Origin: Lolium rigidum
Taxonomy: Eukaryota; Streptophyta; Magnoliopsida; Poales; Poaceae
NCBI RefSeq assembly: GCF_022539505.1
Contig: NC_061512.1
Coordinates: 249,070,510-249,134,509 of the forward strand
Direction of reading: 5' to 3'
DNA: 64,000 bases
Under the pieces are notes generated by a model. The model made no database searches and was not told the origin of the DNA. It was given only the letters and a program-made list of their open reading frames with translations. How positions within the stretch are numbered: the stretch's first letter is position 1; the number at the start of each line of letters is the position of its first letter. Of the stretch, positions 45,617 through 57,101 are shown piece by piece. The position numbers were made by a program, and so were the translations under genes.

Positions 45617-47381
45617 CGTGTCTATGCATAGATGGTTGCACGAGTAGAACACAATTGTTTTGTGGGCGTTGATGCTTATGTTGTCTTTAGTTTGAGTACT
45701 TTGCATCTTTGTGGCATAGTGGGATGAAGCGGCTCGGGCTAACTTTACATGACCGCGTTCATGAGATTTGCTCCACGCTCGACATGCAACTTGTATTGTA
45801 TAAGTGGCTTTGCGGGTGTCTGTCTCTCCTACTATAGTGAAGATTCAATTTACTCTTCTATTGACAACACTAGTATCCCCGTTGTGGTTCATGTTCGTAG
45901 GTAGATTAGATCTTACTCGAAAACCCTAAACCACGTAAAATATGCAAACCAAATTAGAGAACGTCTAACTTGTTTTTGCAGGGGTTTGGTGATGTGATAT
46001 GGCCATAATGTGATGATGACTATGTATGAGATGATCATTATTGTATTGTGGCAACCGGCAGGAGCCTTATGGTTGTCTTTAAATTTCATGTTGAGTAGTA
46101 TTTCAAAGTAGTTGTAATAGTTGCTACATGAGGTGAACAACCATGAAGACGGCGCCATGGACCTTGACGCTACGACGACGATGATGGAGATCACGCCTGT
46201 TGATGATGGAGATCATGTCCGTGCTTTGGAGATGAAGATCGAAGGCGCAAAGACAAAAGGGCCATATCATATCACATATGAACTGCATGTGATGTTAATC
46301 CTTTATGCATCTTATTTTGCTTAGATCGCGACGGTAGCATTATAAGATGATCCCTCACATTAATATCAAGATAATAAAGTGTTCTTCCCCAGTATGCACC
46401 GTTGTACAGTTCGTCGTTTCGAAGCATCTCGTGATGATCGGATGTGATAGATTCAACGTTCACATACAACGGGTGTAAGCCATGTTGCACACGCGGAATA
46501 CTTGGGTTTGCTTGACGAGCCTAGCATGTACAGACATGGCCTCGGGACAACGGAAAACGAAAGGTTGAACACGAGTCATATGGATGATATGATCAACATG
46601 TTGATGTTCACCATTGAAGCTACATCATCTCACGTGATGATCGGTTTTGGTGTAGTGGATTTGGATCGTGTACCACTTAACAACTATGAGGGATGTTGTA
46701 TTAAGTGGGAGTTCATTAGTAATTAGATTAAAACATGAACTAATTATCATAAACATAGTCTGAGTAGTATTTTGAATTAATTTTGTAGAATTGGCATCCG
46801 TTTTCTACCATGCGTTAGTCTTGTTATTGAGATTGAAATACTGTTAAATCTGACAAATAACTTTACGGACTGGTACCGTATTGTTAAAGAATCAAGAAAT
46901 GATTAAGTCCTATTGCAAACTTTTAGTAAACCTCACATTGTTGATTCAAAGAACAATGGTTTCAATTAGTACTTAAAATCATCTTGTCTCCATGAAACTT
47001 GAAGTTCAAATCCGTTTGAAATTAAAGTAAGGAGATGGAAATTTTGTTTTCAGAAATAAGCGAGGTATGAGATATATGTGATATCTAAGACCTTATTGCA
47101 AGGTGATAGAATATAATTTGGTGAGAGTACATAAACTCATAAGTTTTATGGGAATGTAAGAAGGTTGAAGACGCCAGGCGTCCCAATCCTCCAACTATTG
47201 GGGCACTAACAATATTCGCATATCCATGAAGTTATCGTCCTTAGTATGCACCGTTGCTAAGACTCGTCGTTTCGAAGCATCTCGTGATGATCGGATGTCA
47301 TAGATTCCACGAGTGCATACAACGGGTGCAAGCCAGATTTGCACATGCGAATACTAAGGTTAAACTTTACGAGCCTAGTAT
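45617..47381 (+). other. Copia leader / decayed gag region with a direct repeat
   Basis: No intact gag ORF. A block of about 150 bp (TATGCACCGTTG, TTCGAAGCATCTCGTGATGATCGG, ACAACGGGTG, ACGAGCCTAG, TGTACAGACATGG) at about 46393-46550 is repeated at 47236-47381 and continues at 53886-53915 after NA2, so NA2 landed in the second repeat copy. Confidence 0.7.
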
Positions 47382-48917
47382 TGATGTCTACGGGTGCTTC
47401 TATTCTTGTAGACAGTGTTGGGCCTCCAAGAGCAGAGGTTTGTAGAACAGCAGCAAGTTTCCCTTAAGTGGATTACCCAAGGTTTATCGAACTCAGGGAG
47501 GAAGAGGTCAAAGATATCCCTCTCATGCAACCCCTGCAATCACAAAGCAAGAAGTCTCTTGTGTCCCCAACACACCTAATAGGTGCACTAGTTCGGCGAA
47601 GAGATAGTGAAATACAAGTGGTATGAATGAATATGAGCAGTAGTACGGCGCCGGAAAAGTGCTTGTCTGGCGTGCGATTGATGGTAGTAATATTGCGAGA
47701 AGTAAACATGCGATAGTAACGCAGCAGTAGTAACGCATGATAAAACGAGTAACAAGCAGTGATAGCGGTATTTAGGAACAAGGCCTAGGGAATAGACTTT
47801 CACTAGTGGACACTCTCAACATTGATCACATAACGAGAATAGATAAATGCATACTCTACACTTTTGTTGGATGATGAACACATTGCGTAAGATTACACGA
47901 ACCCTCAATGCCGGAGTTAACAAGCTCCACAATAATGCTCATATTTTAGTAACCTTTAGTGTAAGATAGATCAAAAGACTAAACCAAGTACTAGCATAGC
48001 ATGCACACTTGTCACCTTCATGCATATGTAGGAGGAATAGATCACATCAATATTATCATAGCAATAGTTAACTTCGCAATCTACAAGAGATCATGATCAT
48101 AGCATAAACCAAGTACTAACACGGTGCACACACTGTCACCTTTACACACGTGCGGGAGGAATAAAACTACTTTAATAACATTGCTAGAGTAGCACATAGA
48201 TAAATTGTGATACAAACTCATATGAATCTCAATCATGTAAAGCAGCTCATGAGATCATTGTATTGAATTACATAGGAGAGAGATGAACCACATAGCTACC
48301 GGTACAGCCCCGAGCCTCGATGGAGAACTACTCCCTCCTCATGGGAGCAACAGCGGTGATGAAGATGGCGGTGGAGATGGCAGCGGTGTCGATGGAGAAG
48401 CCTTCCGGGGGCACTTCCCCGCTCCGGCAGGGTGCCGGAACAGAGACTCCTGTCCCCCAGATCTTGGCTTCGCGATGGCGGCGGCTCTGGAAGGTTTCGC
48501 GTACCGTGGCTTCCTCCGTAAGGGTTTTCGATGCAGGGGCTTTATATAGGCGAAAGGGCAGCCTCGGAGGGTCGAAGGGGCGCCGACACTATAGGGGGGC
48601 GCGGCCCAGGCCCTGGCCGCGCCACCCTATCATCTGGGGCCCACAGGGCCCCCCTCTGGCGGCTCTCGGGTGTTCTGGATGCTTCCGGGCAAAATAGGAA
48701 CCTGGGCGTTGATTTCGTCCAATTCCGAGAATATTTCGTTACTAGGATTTCGAAACCAAAAACAGCGAGAAAACGAGAACCGGCACTTCGGCATCTTGTT
48801 AATAGGTTAGTTCCAGAAAATGCACGAATATGACATAAAGTGTGCATAAAACATGTAGATATCATCAATAAAGTAGCATGGAACATAAGAAATTATCGAT
48901 ACGTCGGAGACGTATCA
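47382..48917 (-). repeat. NA2 3' LTR (left)
   Basis: 1,536 bp, TGATGTCTACGGG to GGAGACGTATCA. A TATATAGG-type box (minus strand CCTATATAAAG) lies near 48540-48550. Several positions read TG or CA where the right LTR reads CG, for example in the GC-rich inverted repeat near 48585-48645. Confidence 0.92.
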
Positions 48918-51349
48918 GAATCCCCAAGCTTAGTTCTGCTCGTCCCGAGCAGGTAAAACGATAACAAAGATAATTTCTGAAGTGACATGCCATCATAATC
49001 TTGATCATACTATTGTAAGCATATGTAATGAATGCAGCGATCAAAACAATGGTAATGACATGAGTAAACAACTGAATCATAAAGCAAAGACTTTTCATGA
49101 ATAGCACTTTCAAGACAGGCATCAATAAGTCTTGCATAAGAGTTAACTCATAAAGCAATAATTTAAAGTAAAGGTGTTGAAGCAACACAAAGGAAGATTA
49201 AGTTTCAGCGGTTGCTTTCAACTTATAACATGTATATCTCATGGATATTGTCAACATAAAGTAATATAACAAGTGCAATATGCAAGTATGTAGGAATCAA
49301 TGCACAGTTCACACAAGTGTTTGCTTCTTAAGGTGGAGAGAAATAGGTGAACTGACTCAACATAAAGGTAAAAGAATGGTCCTTCAAAGAGGAAAGCATC
49401 GATTGCTATATTTGTGCTAGAGCTTTGGTTTTGAAAACATAAAGAGAGCATAAAAGTAAAATTTTGAGAGGTGTTTGTTGTTGTCAACGAATGGTAGCGG
49501 GTACTCTAACCCCCTTGCCAGACAAACCTTCAAAGAGCGGCTCCCATTTTACTTATTTTTGGGTGGCACTCCTTCCAACCTTTCTTTCACAAACCATGGC
49601 TAACCGAATCCTCGGGTGCCTGCCAACAATCTCATACCATGAAGGAGTGCCTTTTTATTTTAGTTTTATTATGATGACACTCCTCCCCACCTTTGCTTTC
49701 TCAAGCCATGGCTAACCGAATCCTTCGGGTGCCGTCCAACAATCACATACCATGGAGGAGTGTCTATTTTTGTTAATTAATTTGGGACTGGGAATCCCAT
49801 TGCCAGCTCTTTTTGCAAAATTATTGGATAAGCGGATGAAGCCACTAGTCCATTGGTGAAAGTTGCCCAACAAGATTGAAAGATAAACACCACATACTTC
49901 CTCATGAGCTATAAAACATTGACACAAATAAGAGGTAATAACTTTTGAATTGTTTAAAGGTAGCACTCAAGCAATTTACTTTGGAATGGCGGAGAAATAC
50001 CATGTAGTAGGTAGGTATGGTGGACACAAATGGCATGAATATTGGCTCAAGGATTTTGGATGCATGAGAAGTATTCCCTCTCTATACAAGGTTTAGGCTA
50101 GCAAGGTTATTTGAAACAAACACAAGGATGAACCGGTGCAGCAAAACTCACATAAAAGACATATTGTAAACATTATAAGACTTTACACCGTCTTCCTTGT
50201 TGTTCAAAACTCAATACTAGAAATTATCTAGACCTTAGAGAGACCAAATATGCAAACCAAATTTTAGCATGCTCTATGTATTTCTTCACTAATAGGTGCA
50301 AAGTATATGATGCAAGAGCTTAAACATGAGCACAACAATTGCCAAGTATCACATTATCCAAGACATTTTACCAACTACTACATGTAGCATTTTCCAATTC
50401 CAACCATATAACAATTTAACGAAGAGGAAACTTCGCCATGAATATTATGAGCTAAGAACACATGTGTTCATACGAACCAGCGGAGCGTGTCTCTCTCCCA
50501 CACAAGGATTTATTCAGAGTACTAAGATAACAAAACAAAAATAAAAGCACACACAGACGCTCCAAGTAAAGTACATAAGATGTGACCGAATAAAAATATA
50601 GTTTCAAGAGAAGGAACCTGATACTTTGTCGATGAAGAAGGGGATGCCTTGGGCATCCCCAAGCTTAGACGCTTGAGTCTTCTTGAAATATGCAGGGATG
50701 AACCACGGGGGCATCCCCAAGCTTAGACTCTTCACTCTTCTTGATCATAGTATATCATCCTCCTCTCTTGACCCTTGAAAACTTCCTTCACACCAAACTT
50801 CAAGCAAACTCATTAGAGGGTTAGTGCACAATTAATAATTCAAATATTCAGAGGTGACACAAACATTCTTTTCACTTCTGGACATTGCATAAAGCTACTG
50901 GACATTAATGGATCAAAGAAATAAATCCAACATAGCAAAAGAGGCAATGCGAAATAAAAGGCAGAATCTGTCAAAAACAGAACAGTCCGTAAAGACGAAT
51001 TTTAAAATGGCACCAGACTTGCTCAAATGGAAAAACTCAAAACTAATGAAAGTTGCGTACATATCTGAGGATCACGCTCGTAAATTGGCAGATTTTTTCG
51101 AATTTTCTACAGGGACTTGTGCCCAGATTCGTGACAGACAGCAATGCTGTTTCTGCGCAGCGATCCCAAATATAACATCAACTTTAACATAGAAACTTTA
51201 CTTGGCACAAAAACATGATAAGGAGAGGTTGCTACAGTAGTAAACAACTTCCAAGACTCAACAAAACAAAAATTGCTGTAGTAAAATAAACACATGGTTA
51301 TCTCCCAAGAAGTTCTTTCTTTATAGCCATTAAGATGGGCTCAGCAGTT
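48918..51349 (-). other. NA2 3' noncoding region with purine tracts
   Basis: Collinear with NA1 7624-10079. Purine motifs (minus strand CTAAGCTTGGGGAT) lie at 48918, about 50655 and about 50713. No convincing ORF. Confidence 0.72.
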
Positions 51350-52084
51350 TTAATGATGCACTCGCAAGAAATAGAAGTTGAAGCAAAAGAGAACATCAAG
51401 AGGCAAATTCAAAACACATTTAAGTCTAACATGCTTCCTATGCATAAGAATCTTGTAAATAAACAAGTTCATGAAGAGCAAAGTAACAAGCATAAGAAGA
51501 TAAAACAAGTGTAGCTTCAAAAATTTCAGCACATAGAGAGGTGTTTTAGTAACATGAAAACTTCTACAACCATATTTTCCTCTCTCATAATAACTTTCAG
51601 TAGCATCATGAGAAAACTCAACAATATAACTATCACATAAAGCATTCTTATCATGAGTCTCACGCATAAAATAATTACTACTTCCAACATAAGCATAGTC
51701 ATTCTTATTAATTGTAGTGGGAGCAAATTCAACAAAGTAGCTATCAAATATAGGAGGTATATTGTAATCATAATCAAATTTATCCTCCATAACAGGTGGT
51801 AACAAAAGACTACTATCATTATAATCATCATAAATGGGAGGCAAAGTATCATCAAAGAAAATTTTCTCCTCAATGCTTGGGGGACTAAAAATATCATGCT
51901 CATCAAAGCCAGCTTCCCCAAGCTTAGAATTTTCCATATCATTAGCAACAATGGTGTTCAAAGCGTTCATACTAATATCATTGCTACCAGCATGCAAATA
52001 AGATTTCATAGGTTTTTTAATATTCGCAGCAAACAATCCATGTCTTAAATCAGGAAATAGAATAAGAAGCTCATTGTTGTCCAT
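51350..52084 (-). CDS. Conserved 244-aa ORF of non-autonomous Gypsy element NA2
   Basis: Homologue of the NA1 ORF at 10080-10826. It starts MDNNELLILFPDLRHGLF and shares FDEHDIFSPPSIEEK, FDDTLPPIYDDYNDS, SYFVEFAPTT, DATESYYERGKYG and the end FLRVHH. The alignment needs only indels of whole codons, for example four residues lost near position 115. The Leu-rich C-terminal third is the most diverged. The ORF is intact although the element encodes nothing else. No known domain recognised; predicted acidic middle and basic, hydrophobic C-terminus. Confidence 0.7.
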   Translation of the reverse strand: MDNNELLILFPDLRHGLFAANIKKPMKSYLHAGSNDISMNALNTIVANDMENSKLGEAGFDEHDIFSPPSIEEKIFFDDTLPPIYDDYNDSSLLLPPVMEDKFDYDYNIPPIFDSYFVEFAPTTINKNDYAYVGSSNYFMRETHDKNALCDSYIVEFSHDATESYYERGKYGCRSFHVTKTPLYVLKFLKLHLFYLLMLVTLLFMNLFIYKILMHRKHVRLKCVLNLPLDVLFCFNFYFLRVHH

Positions 52085-52159
52085 TATGCCAAACTAGTGT
52101 AAACAAGAAACCAAATGTCGCAATTGCAGAGTCTAAAGGAAATAGCTTCGAGCACACAC

Positions 52160-52341
52160 ACAATGGCGCCAGAAAAGTACTGTTACCTGAAACCGAAGTA
52201 TGAGAGCCTTTTACCTTTCCTCCCCGGCAACGGCGCCAGAAAAGTGCTTGGCGCGTAGTTGACGAGGGAGGAAAAGTGCTTAGTTGCCGGGCTTGCCAAT
52301 GTGTGAGTGCCGTTTACCTTCCCTCCCCGGCAACGGCGCCA
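52160..52341 (-). promoter_or_regulatory. NA2 primer binding site and upstream primer-site-like copies
   Basis: The site next to the LTR (52324-52341, minus strand TGGCGCCGTTGCCGGGGA) is a perfect Asp-tRNA-type site. A second full copy lies at about 52223-52242 and a partial GGCGCCAGAAAAGTACT at about 52165-52181. All are followed by the same AGAAAAGTGCTT phrase as at the LTR junction. Confidence 0.75.
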
Positions 52342-52351
52342 GAAAAGTGCT

Positions 52352-53885
52352 TGATGTCTACGGGTGCTTCTATTCTTGTAGACAGTGTTGGGCCTCCAAG
52401 AGCGAGAGGTTTGTAGAACAGCAGCAAGTTTCCCTTAAGTGGATTACCCAAGGTTTATCGAACTCAGGGAGGAAGAGGTCAAAGATATCCCTCTCATGCA
52501 ACCCTGCAATCACAAAGCAAGAAGTCTCTTGTGTCCCCAACACACCTAATAGGTGCACTAGTTCGGCGAAGAGATAGTGAAATACAAGGGGTATGAATGA
52601 ATATGAGCAGTAGTACGGCGCCAGAAAAGTGCTTGCTGGCGTGCAGTTGATGGTAGTAATATTGCAGGAAGTAAACATGCAGTAGTAACGCAGCAGTAGT
52701 AACGCATGATAAAACGAGTAACAAGCGAGTGATAGCGGTATTTAGGAACAAGGCCTAGGGAATAGACTTTCACTAGTGGACACTCTCAACATTGATCACA
52801 TAACGAGAATAGATAAATGCATACTCTACACTTTTGTTGGATGATGAACAAATTGCGTAGGATTACACGAACCCTCAATGCCGGAGTTAACAAGCTCCAC
52901 AATAATGCTCATATTTTAGTAACCTTTAGTGTAAGATAGATCAAAAGACTAAACCAAGTACTAGCATAGCATGCACACTCGTCACCTTCATGCATATGTA
53001 GGAGGAATAGATCACATCAATATTATCATAGCAATAGTTAACTTCGCAATCTACAAGAGATCATGATCATAGCATAAACCAAGTACTAACACGGTGCACA
53101 CACCGTCACCTTTACACACGTGCAGGAGGAATAAAACTACTTTAATAACATTGCTAGAGTAGCACATAGATAAATTGTGATACAAACTCATATGAATCTC
53201 AATCATGTAAAGCAGCTCATGAGATCATTGTATTGAATTACATAGGAGAGAGATGAACCACATAGCTACCGAGTACAGCCCCGAGCCTCGATGGAGAACT
53301 ACTCCCTCCTCATGGGAGCAGCAGCGGTGATGAAGATGGCGGTGGAGATGGCAGCGGTGTCGATGGAGAAGCCTTCCGGGGGCACTTCCCCGCTCCGGCG
53401 GGGTGCCGGAACAGAGACTCCTGTCCCCCAGATCTTGGCTTCGCGATGGCGGCGGCTCGGAAGGTTTCGCGTACCGTGGCTTCCTCCGTAAGGGTTTTCG
53501 ATGCGGGGGCTTTATATAGGCGAAAGGGCAGCCTCGGAGGGTCGAAGGGGCGCCGACACTATAGGGGGCGCGGCCCGGGCCCCGGCCGCGCCACCCTATC
53601 ATCCGGGGCCCACGGGGCCCCCTCCGGCGGCTCTCGGGTGTTCCGGATGCTTCCGGGCAAAATAGGAACCCGGGCGTTGATTTCGTCCAATTCCGAGAAT
53701 ATTTCGTTACTAGGATTTCCGAAACCAAAAACAGCAGAAAACGAGAGCCGGCACTTCGGCATCTTGTTAATAGGTTAGTTCCAGAAAATGCACGAATATG
53801 ACATAAAGTGTGCATAAAACATGTAGATATCATCAATAAAGTAGCATGGAACATAAGAAATTATCGATACGTCGGAGACGTATCA
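52352..53885 (-). repeat. NA2 5' LTR (right)
   Basis: 1,534 bp, near-identical to the left LTR; retains more CpGs. It has the promoter-proximal GC-rich inverted repeat near 53555-53615. Confidence 0.92.
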
Positions 53886-53890
53886 AGTAT

Positions 53891-56800
53891 GTACAGACAT
53901 GGTCTCGGAAAGTCATCATGATATGATAAAATTATGAGTGAAATTGTTCATCATATTACAAAGTTACTAATAGTGAAATCAGGAACACTTGTCATATGAT
54001 GATCAACTTCAAAGTAAGAACCTCAAGGTTATTGGTATTTGACCAACAAATCTAGAAGTCTATGATGTTGAAGTGTTTTTCTGAATAATGAGGAAAGCTA
54101 AAAGAGAAACTATAAAAGATATTTTGGCAGATAGAAAGAAAAGAAAAGACTAGAAAGTCTAGCTCGAGTGTATATACATGATATACATGTTATGGATGTA
54201 TTCCTTGTTTTGTCACACAATGAAATTCTTGGGTATTTGTACCAGATTGGTTGGTATGAGATGTCATACAATACAACGCAATACAAGAATACAATGGCCT
54301 AAGTGACTGATAAGGAATATGGTAATAATGCACGTCTGGAACATAATAAAGTGTTATTATGTTTGTCGTTGGTATTATACCTAGCCCTTAGAATTTATAA
54401 TAAAGAACTTAATAATTGTTATTTTGCTCTAGTCAAATGAAAACAATGAGTTTTTCAAATTATGACATTACTCCATGTACGATGGATAAGTTATTATAAA
54501 TCTTAATGGTGAAACACATATACATAACACTGACGCTAAAATGCCATAAGGCAAATGATTTGAATTCCACTTATTTGTGGAACCGCCATTTAGGCCATGT
54601 TAGAAAGGAACGCATGAAGAAACTCCATGCAGATGGATTTTTTGGAGTCACATGATTTTTGAATCATTTGGCGCTTGCAAATCTCTTCTAAAGAGAATGA
54701 CTTAAATACCGTTCATAGGCCAAAAGTTGAACGGGCAACTAACTTAGGTGAAAAATACATGATGATGTATGTGGTTCATCGGGCATAGTTGTGTGCGGGA
54801 GATTCTTCTACTTCATGAAAACTTTCAACAATGAATTGAGTATATATATGTGGATATATTCAATAAGGAAGAAGTTTGAAACATTTGAATGGATTCAAAT
54901 AAATTTCAGCATGAAGTGGAAATCATCGTAATAGAAAAGTCAAATATCTATGATTGGATCATGGTAGAAATATTTGAATTACGAGTTTTAGCGAACATCT
55001 AAGAGAGTTATGAAATTGTTCTACAACTCACATTTCTTGGAGTATCATAATGATGATATAGTATCCGAGATATGTATCCAAACCTTGTTGGATTAATGAT
55101 GAGATAAAATATTATGACGCCATTATATTTTTGTGGATTATGCTTTAGTGACTACCGCTTTTACACTGAATAGAGCATCATCATGATCCGTTGAAATGAC
55201 ACCATACGAGTTATGGTATGGGTATAAACCCTAATAGTCTTTCTTTAAATTTTGGTCTAAGAGTTTACAACCAAAATCAGATGAATGTCTTTGTTGGTTA
55301 TCCCAGAGATTTAATTAGGAATTCTTCCCACGAGACAAAGACAAAAGTGTTTGTCAATGTTTCTTATTTCCGAGAAATTGTTTCTAGTGAAGTATTTGAG
55401 TGGGAGGACAATATAATTTGATAAGGTTTATGAACCTGAGCATAATGATCAGATTAGCGCAGCATCGGAATTTGTTTCGGAAGCGGCCACGACGATCATG
55501 GCTCTCATGACTACAAAGTGTTTCAGCCATGGAGATCAAAGTACATATTGAACCTTGTAGGTATGGTTTACTTTGTGATCAAATAAATGATTTGTGAACA
55601 AAGGATTGATTTTGAATAATGATAAACCAACTACAAACAAAGAAGTTATGATGGGCCCTGACTCCGTTAAAATGGCAATGCGCCATGAAATCCATAATAG
55701 ATGAATACTTTTTGAAAGTAAATAGATCTATAGACTTGGATAAAATATCCTTAAAGAAGCTCGACTTGTTGAAAAATTGTTTACGACAAAGTTCAAAGAG
55801 TTGACTACGATAAGATTAGATCTTCCGTAGCAATGCTTATAGTCTATGTGGTTTATTCTAGTAATCACTACATATTTCTTTTATGAGATATGTTAGTAGG
55901 ATGGCAAAATATATTACTTAACAGAAGTTTGTATTAAAGGTGTATACAAGATACAACCTAGAGTTTTGCTAGTCCGTAGAATACTAGATAGGAATACGAA
56001 CTTCAATTGGATGAAGTGAGTATTGAGGAGTTGGAATCTTCACCGGATGAAATAGTCAAAGAGTTTTTGATTTCATCAGAAATGATGACGATGCTTACAT
56101 TTGCAAGAAATTAAGTGGGAGCGCTGAGACATATTTGTAATACTTTATGTAGCTGACATATCGTTGATTATAAATATTGTAATTATATAATTGATTAAAA
56201 AGTTTCATTGAGAATTAGCTTCAATGAAAGGATATGGACTGAAACATATTTAGTGTCAAGATCTATGAAGATAGATTGAAACACATAATAAGTTTAAGTC
56301 AAGGTACATAGAATGAATATTGAAGTAGTTCAATATTAAGAAGGTGTTCTTTTCATGTGAAGGATTAACAAGACTTGAGTGTATATGACACTCAATGAGT
56401 TAAAACACATGAGTGATTATAGATCACGTATAATATGTACATAATCAGATGTCCTATGCTCTTAAGTGTTATGAGCATATACCAGAATGATTCATGTAAT
56501 GATCATTGGACGACAGTAAGATTATCCTTGAGTACTTTAGAAGAACCAAGGATATATAAATATATTTTTGTATGGGGTAATGACAAACAAATCGCTGTAA
56601 AGTGTTGCACCGATATTAGTTTGGTCACATATAAAAATGAATTTCAAATCTCAATTAAGCTAAGTGTTGTTTAAAAGGTAGCACAATGCTAGATTTAGAA
56701 GAGTTCTAAATGTTGTGACGGATTCTACAAACGAAGGCAGAGTATGTCATTATTTTTGACAATGACTAAAGATGTTAAGTTAAAAAGTTCTTTGAGAACT

Positions 56801-57073
56801 TGGTGTAGTTCTGATAGTGTCAGAACTTTGAAGCTATATTGTATGTGACAATATTAGTGACATATTTCAGACCGCGAAATTAAGGTTCCACCAGAAGACC
56901 ATACATATTTAATGCCGACTCATTTGGAAAATGAGTGATGCGTGAAGACGCAAATGAATTGCAAAATACATACGTTTCTGAGTGTGTCAGAACCGTTGAC
57001 TAAAGCTCTCCCTAGGGCAAAGTATGACCAACACCAGAATGCCATGGGTGTTAGGTACCTTAATGTAATCTAG
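53891..57073 (+). pseudogene. Copia pol relic (GAG-pre-integrase, integrase, RT, RNase H)
   Basis: Landmarks appear in the right order but in shifting frames. They are a GAG-pre-integrase motif (TYLW/NRHLGHVRKERMKKLH-like, about 54560-54630), an integrase-end TPYELWYG (about 55200), a GPDSVKW-type RT start (about 55640-55665), an RNase H-like block with HWTTVR and AVKCCTDIS (about 56500-56640), and the terminal PLTKALPRAKYDQH..MGVRYL (56990-57060) with a stop at 57071. Many stops and deletions lie between. No working protein can be made. Confidence 0.85.
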
Positions 57074-57090
57074 ATTATTGACTCTAGTGC

Positions 57091-57101
57091 AAGTGGGAGA
57101 C
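57091..57101 (+). promoter_or_regulatory. Copia polypurine tract
   Basis: AAGTGGGAGAC directly before the 3' LTR start TGTTGG, as in BARE/Angela relatives; primes plus-strand DNA synthesis. Confidence 0.85.

Larger units (their letters stand above)
47382..53885 (-). mobile_element. Non-autonomous Gypsy LTR retrotransposon NA2, TSD AGTAT
   Basis: A minus-strand element collinear with NA1: LTRs 47382-48917 and 52352-53885, AGTAT at 47377-47381 and 53886-53890, a primer site next to the right LTR, a 244-codon ORF, a shared noncoding region and a purine tract. It has no RT or integrase. Confidence 0.93.
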
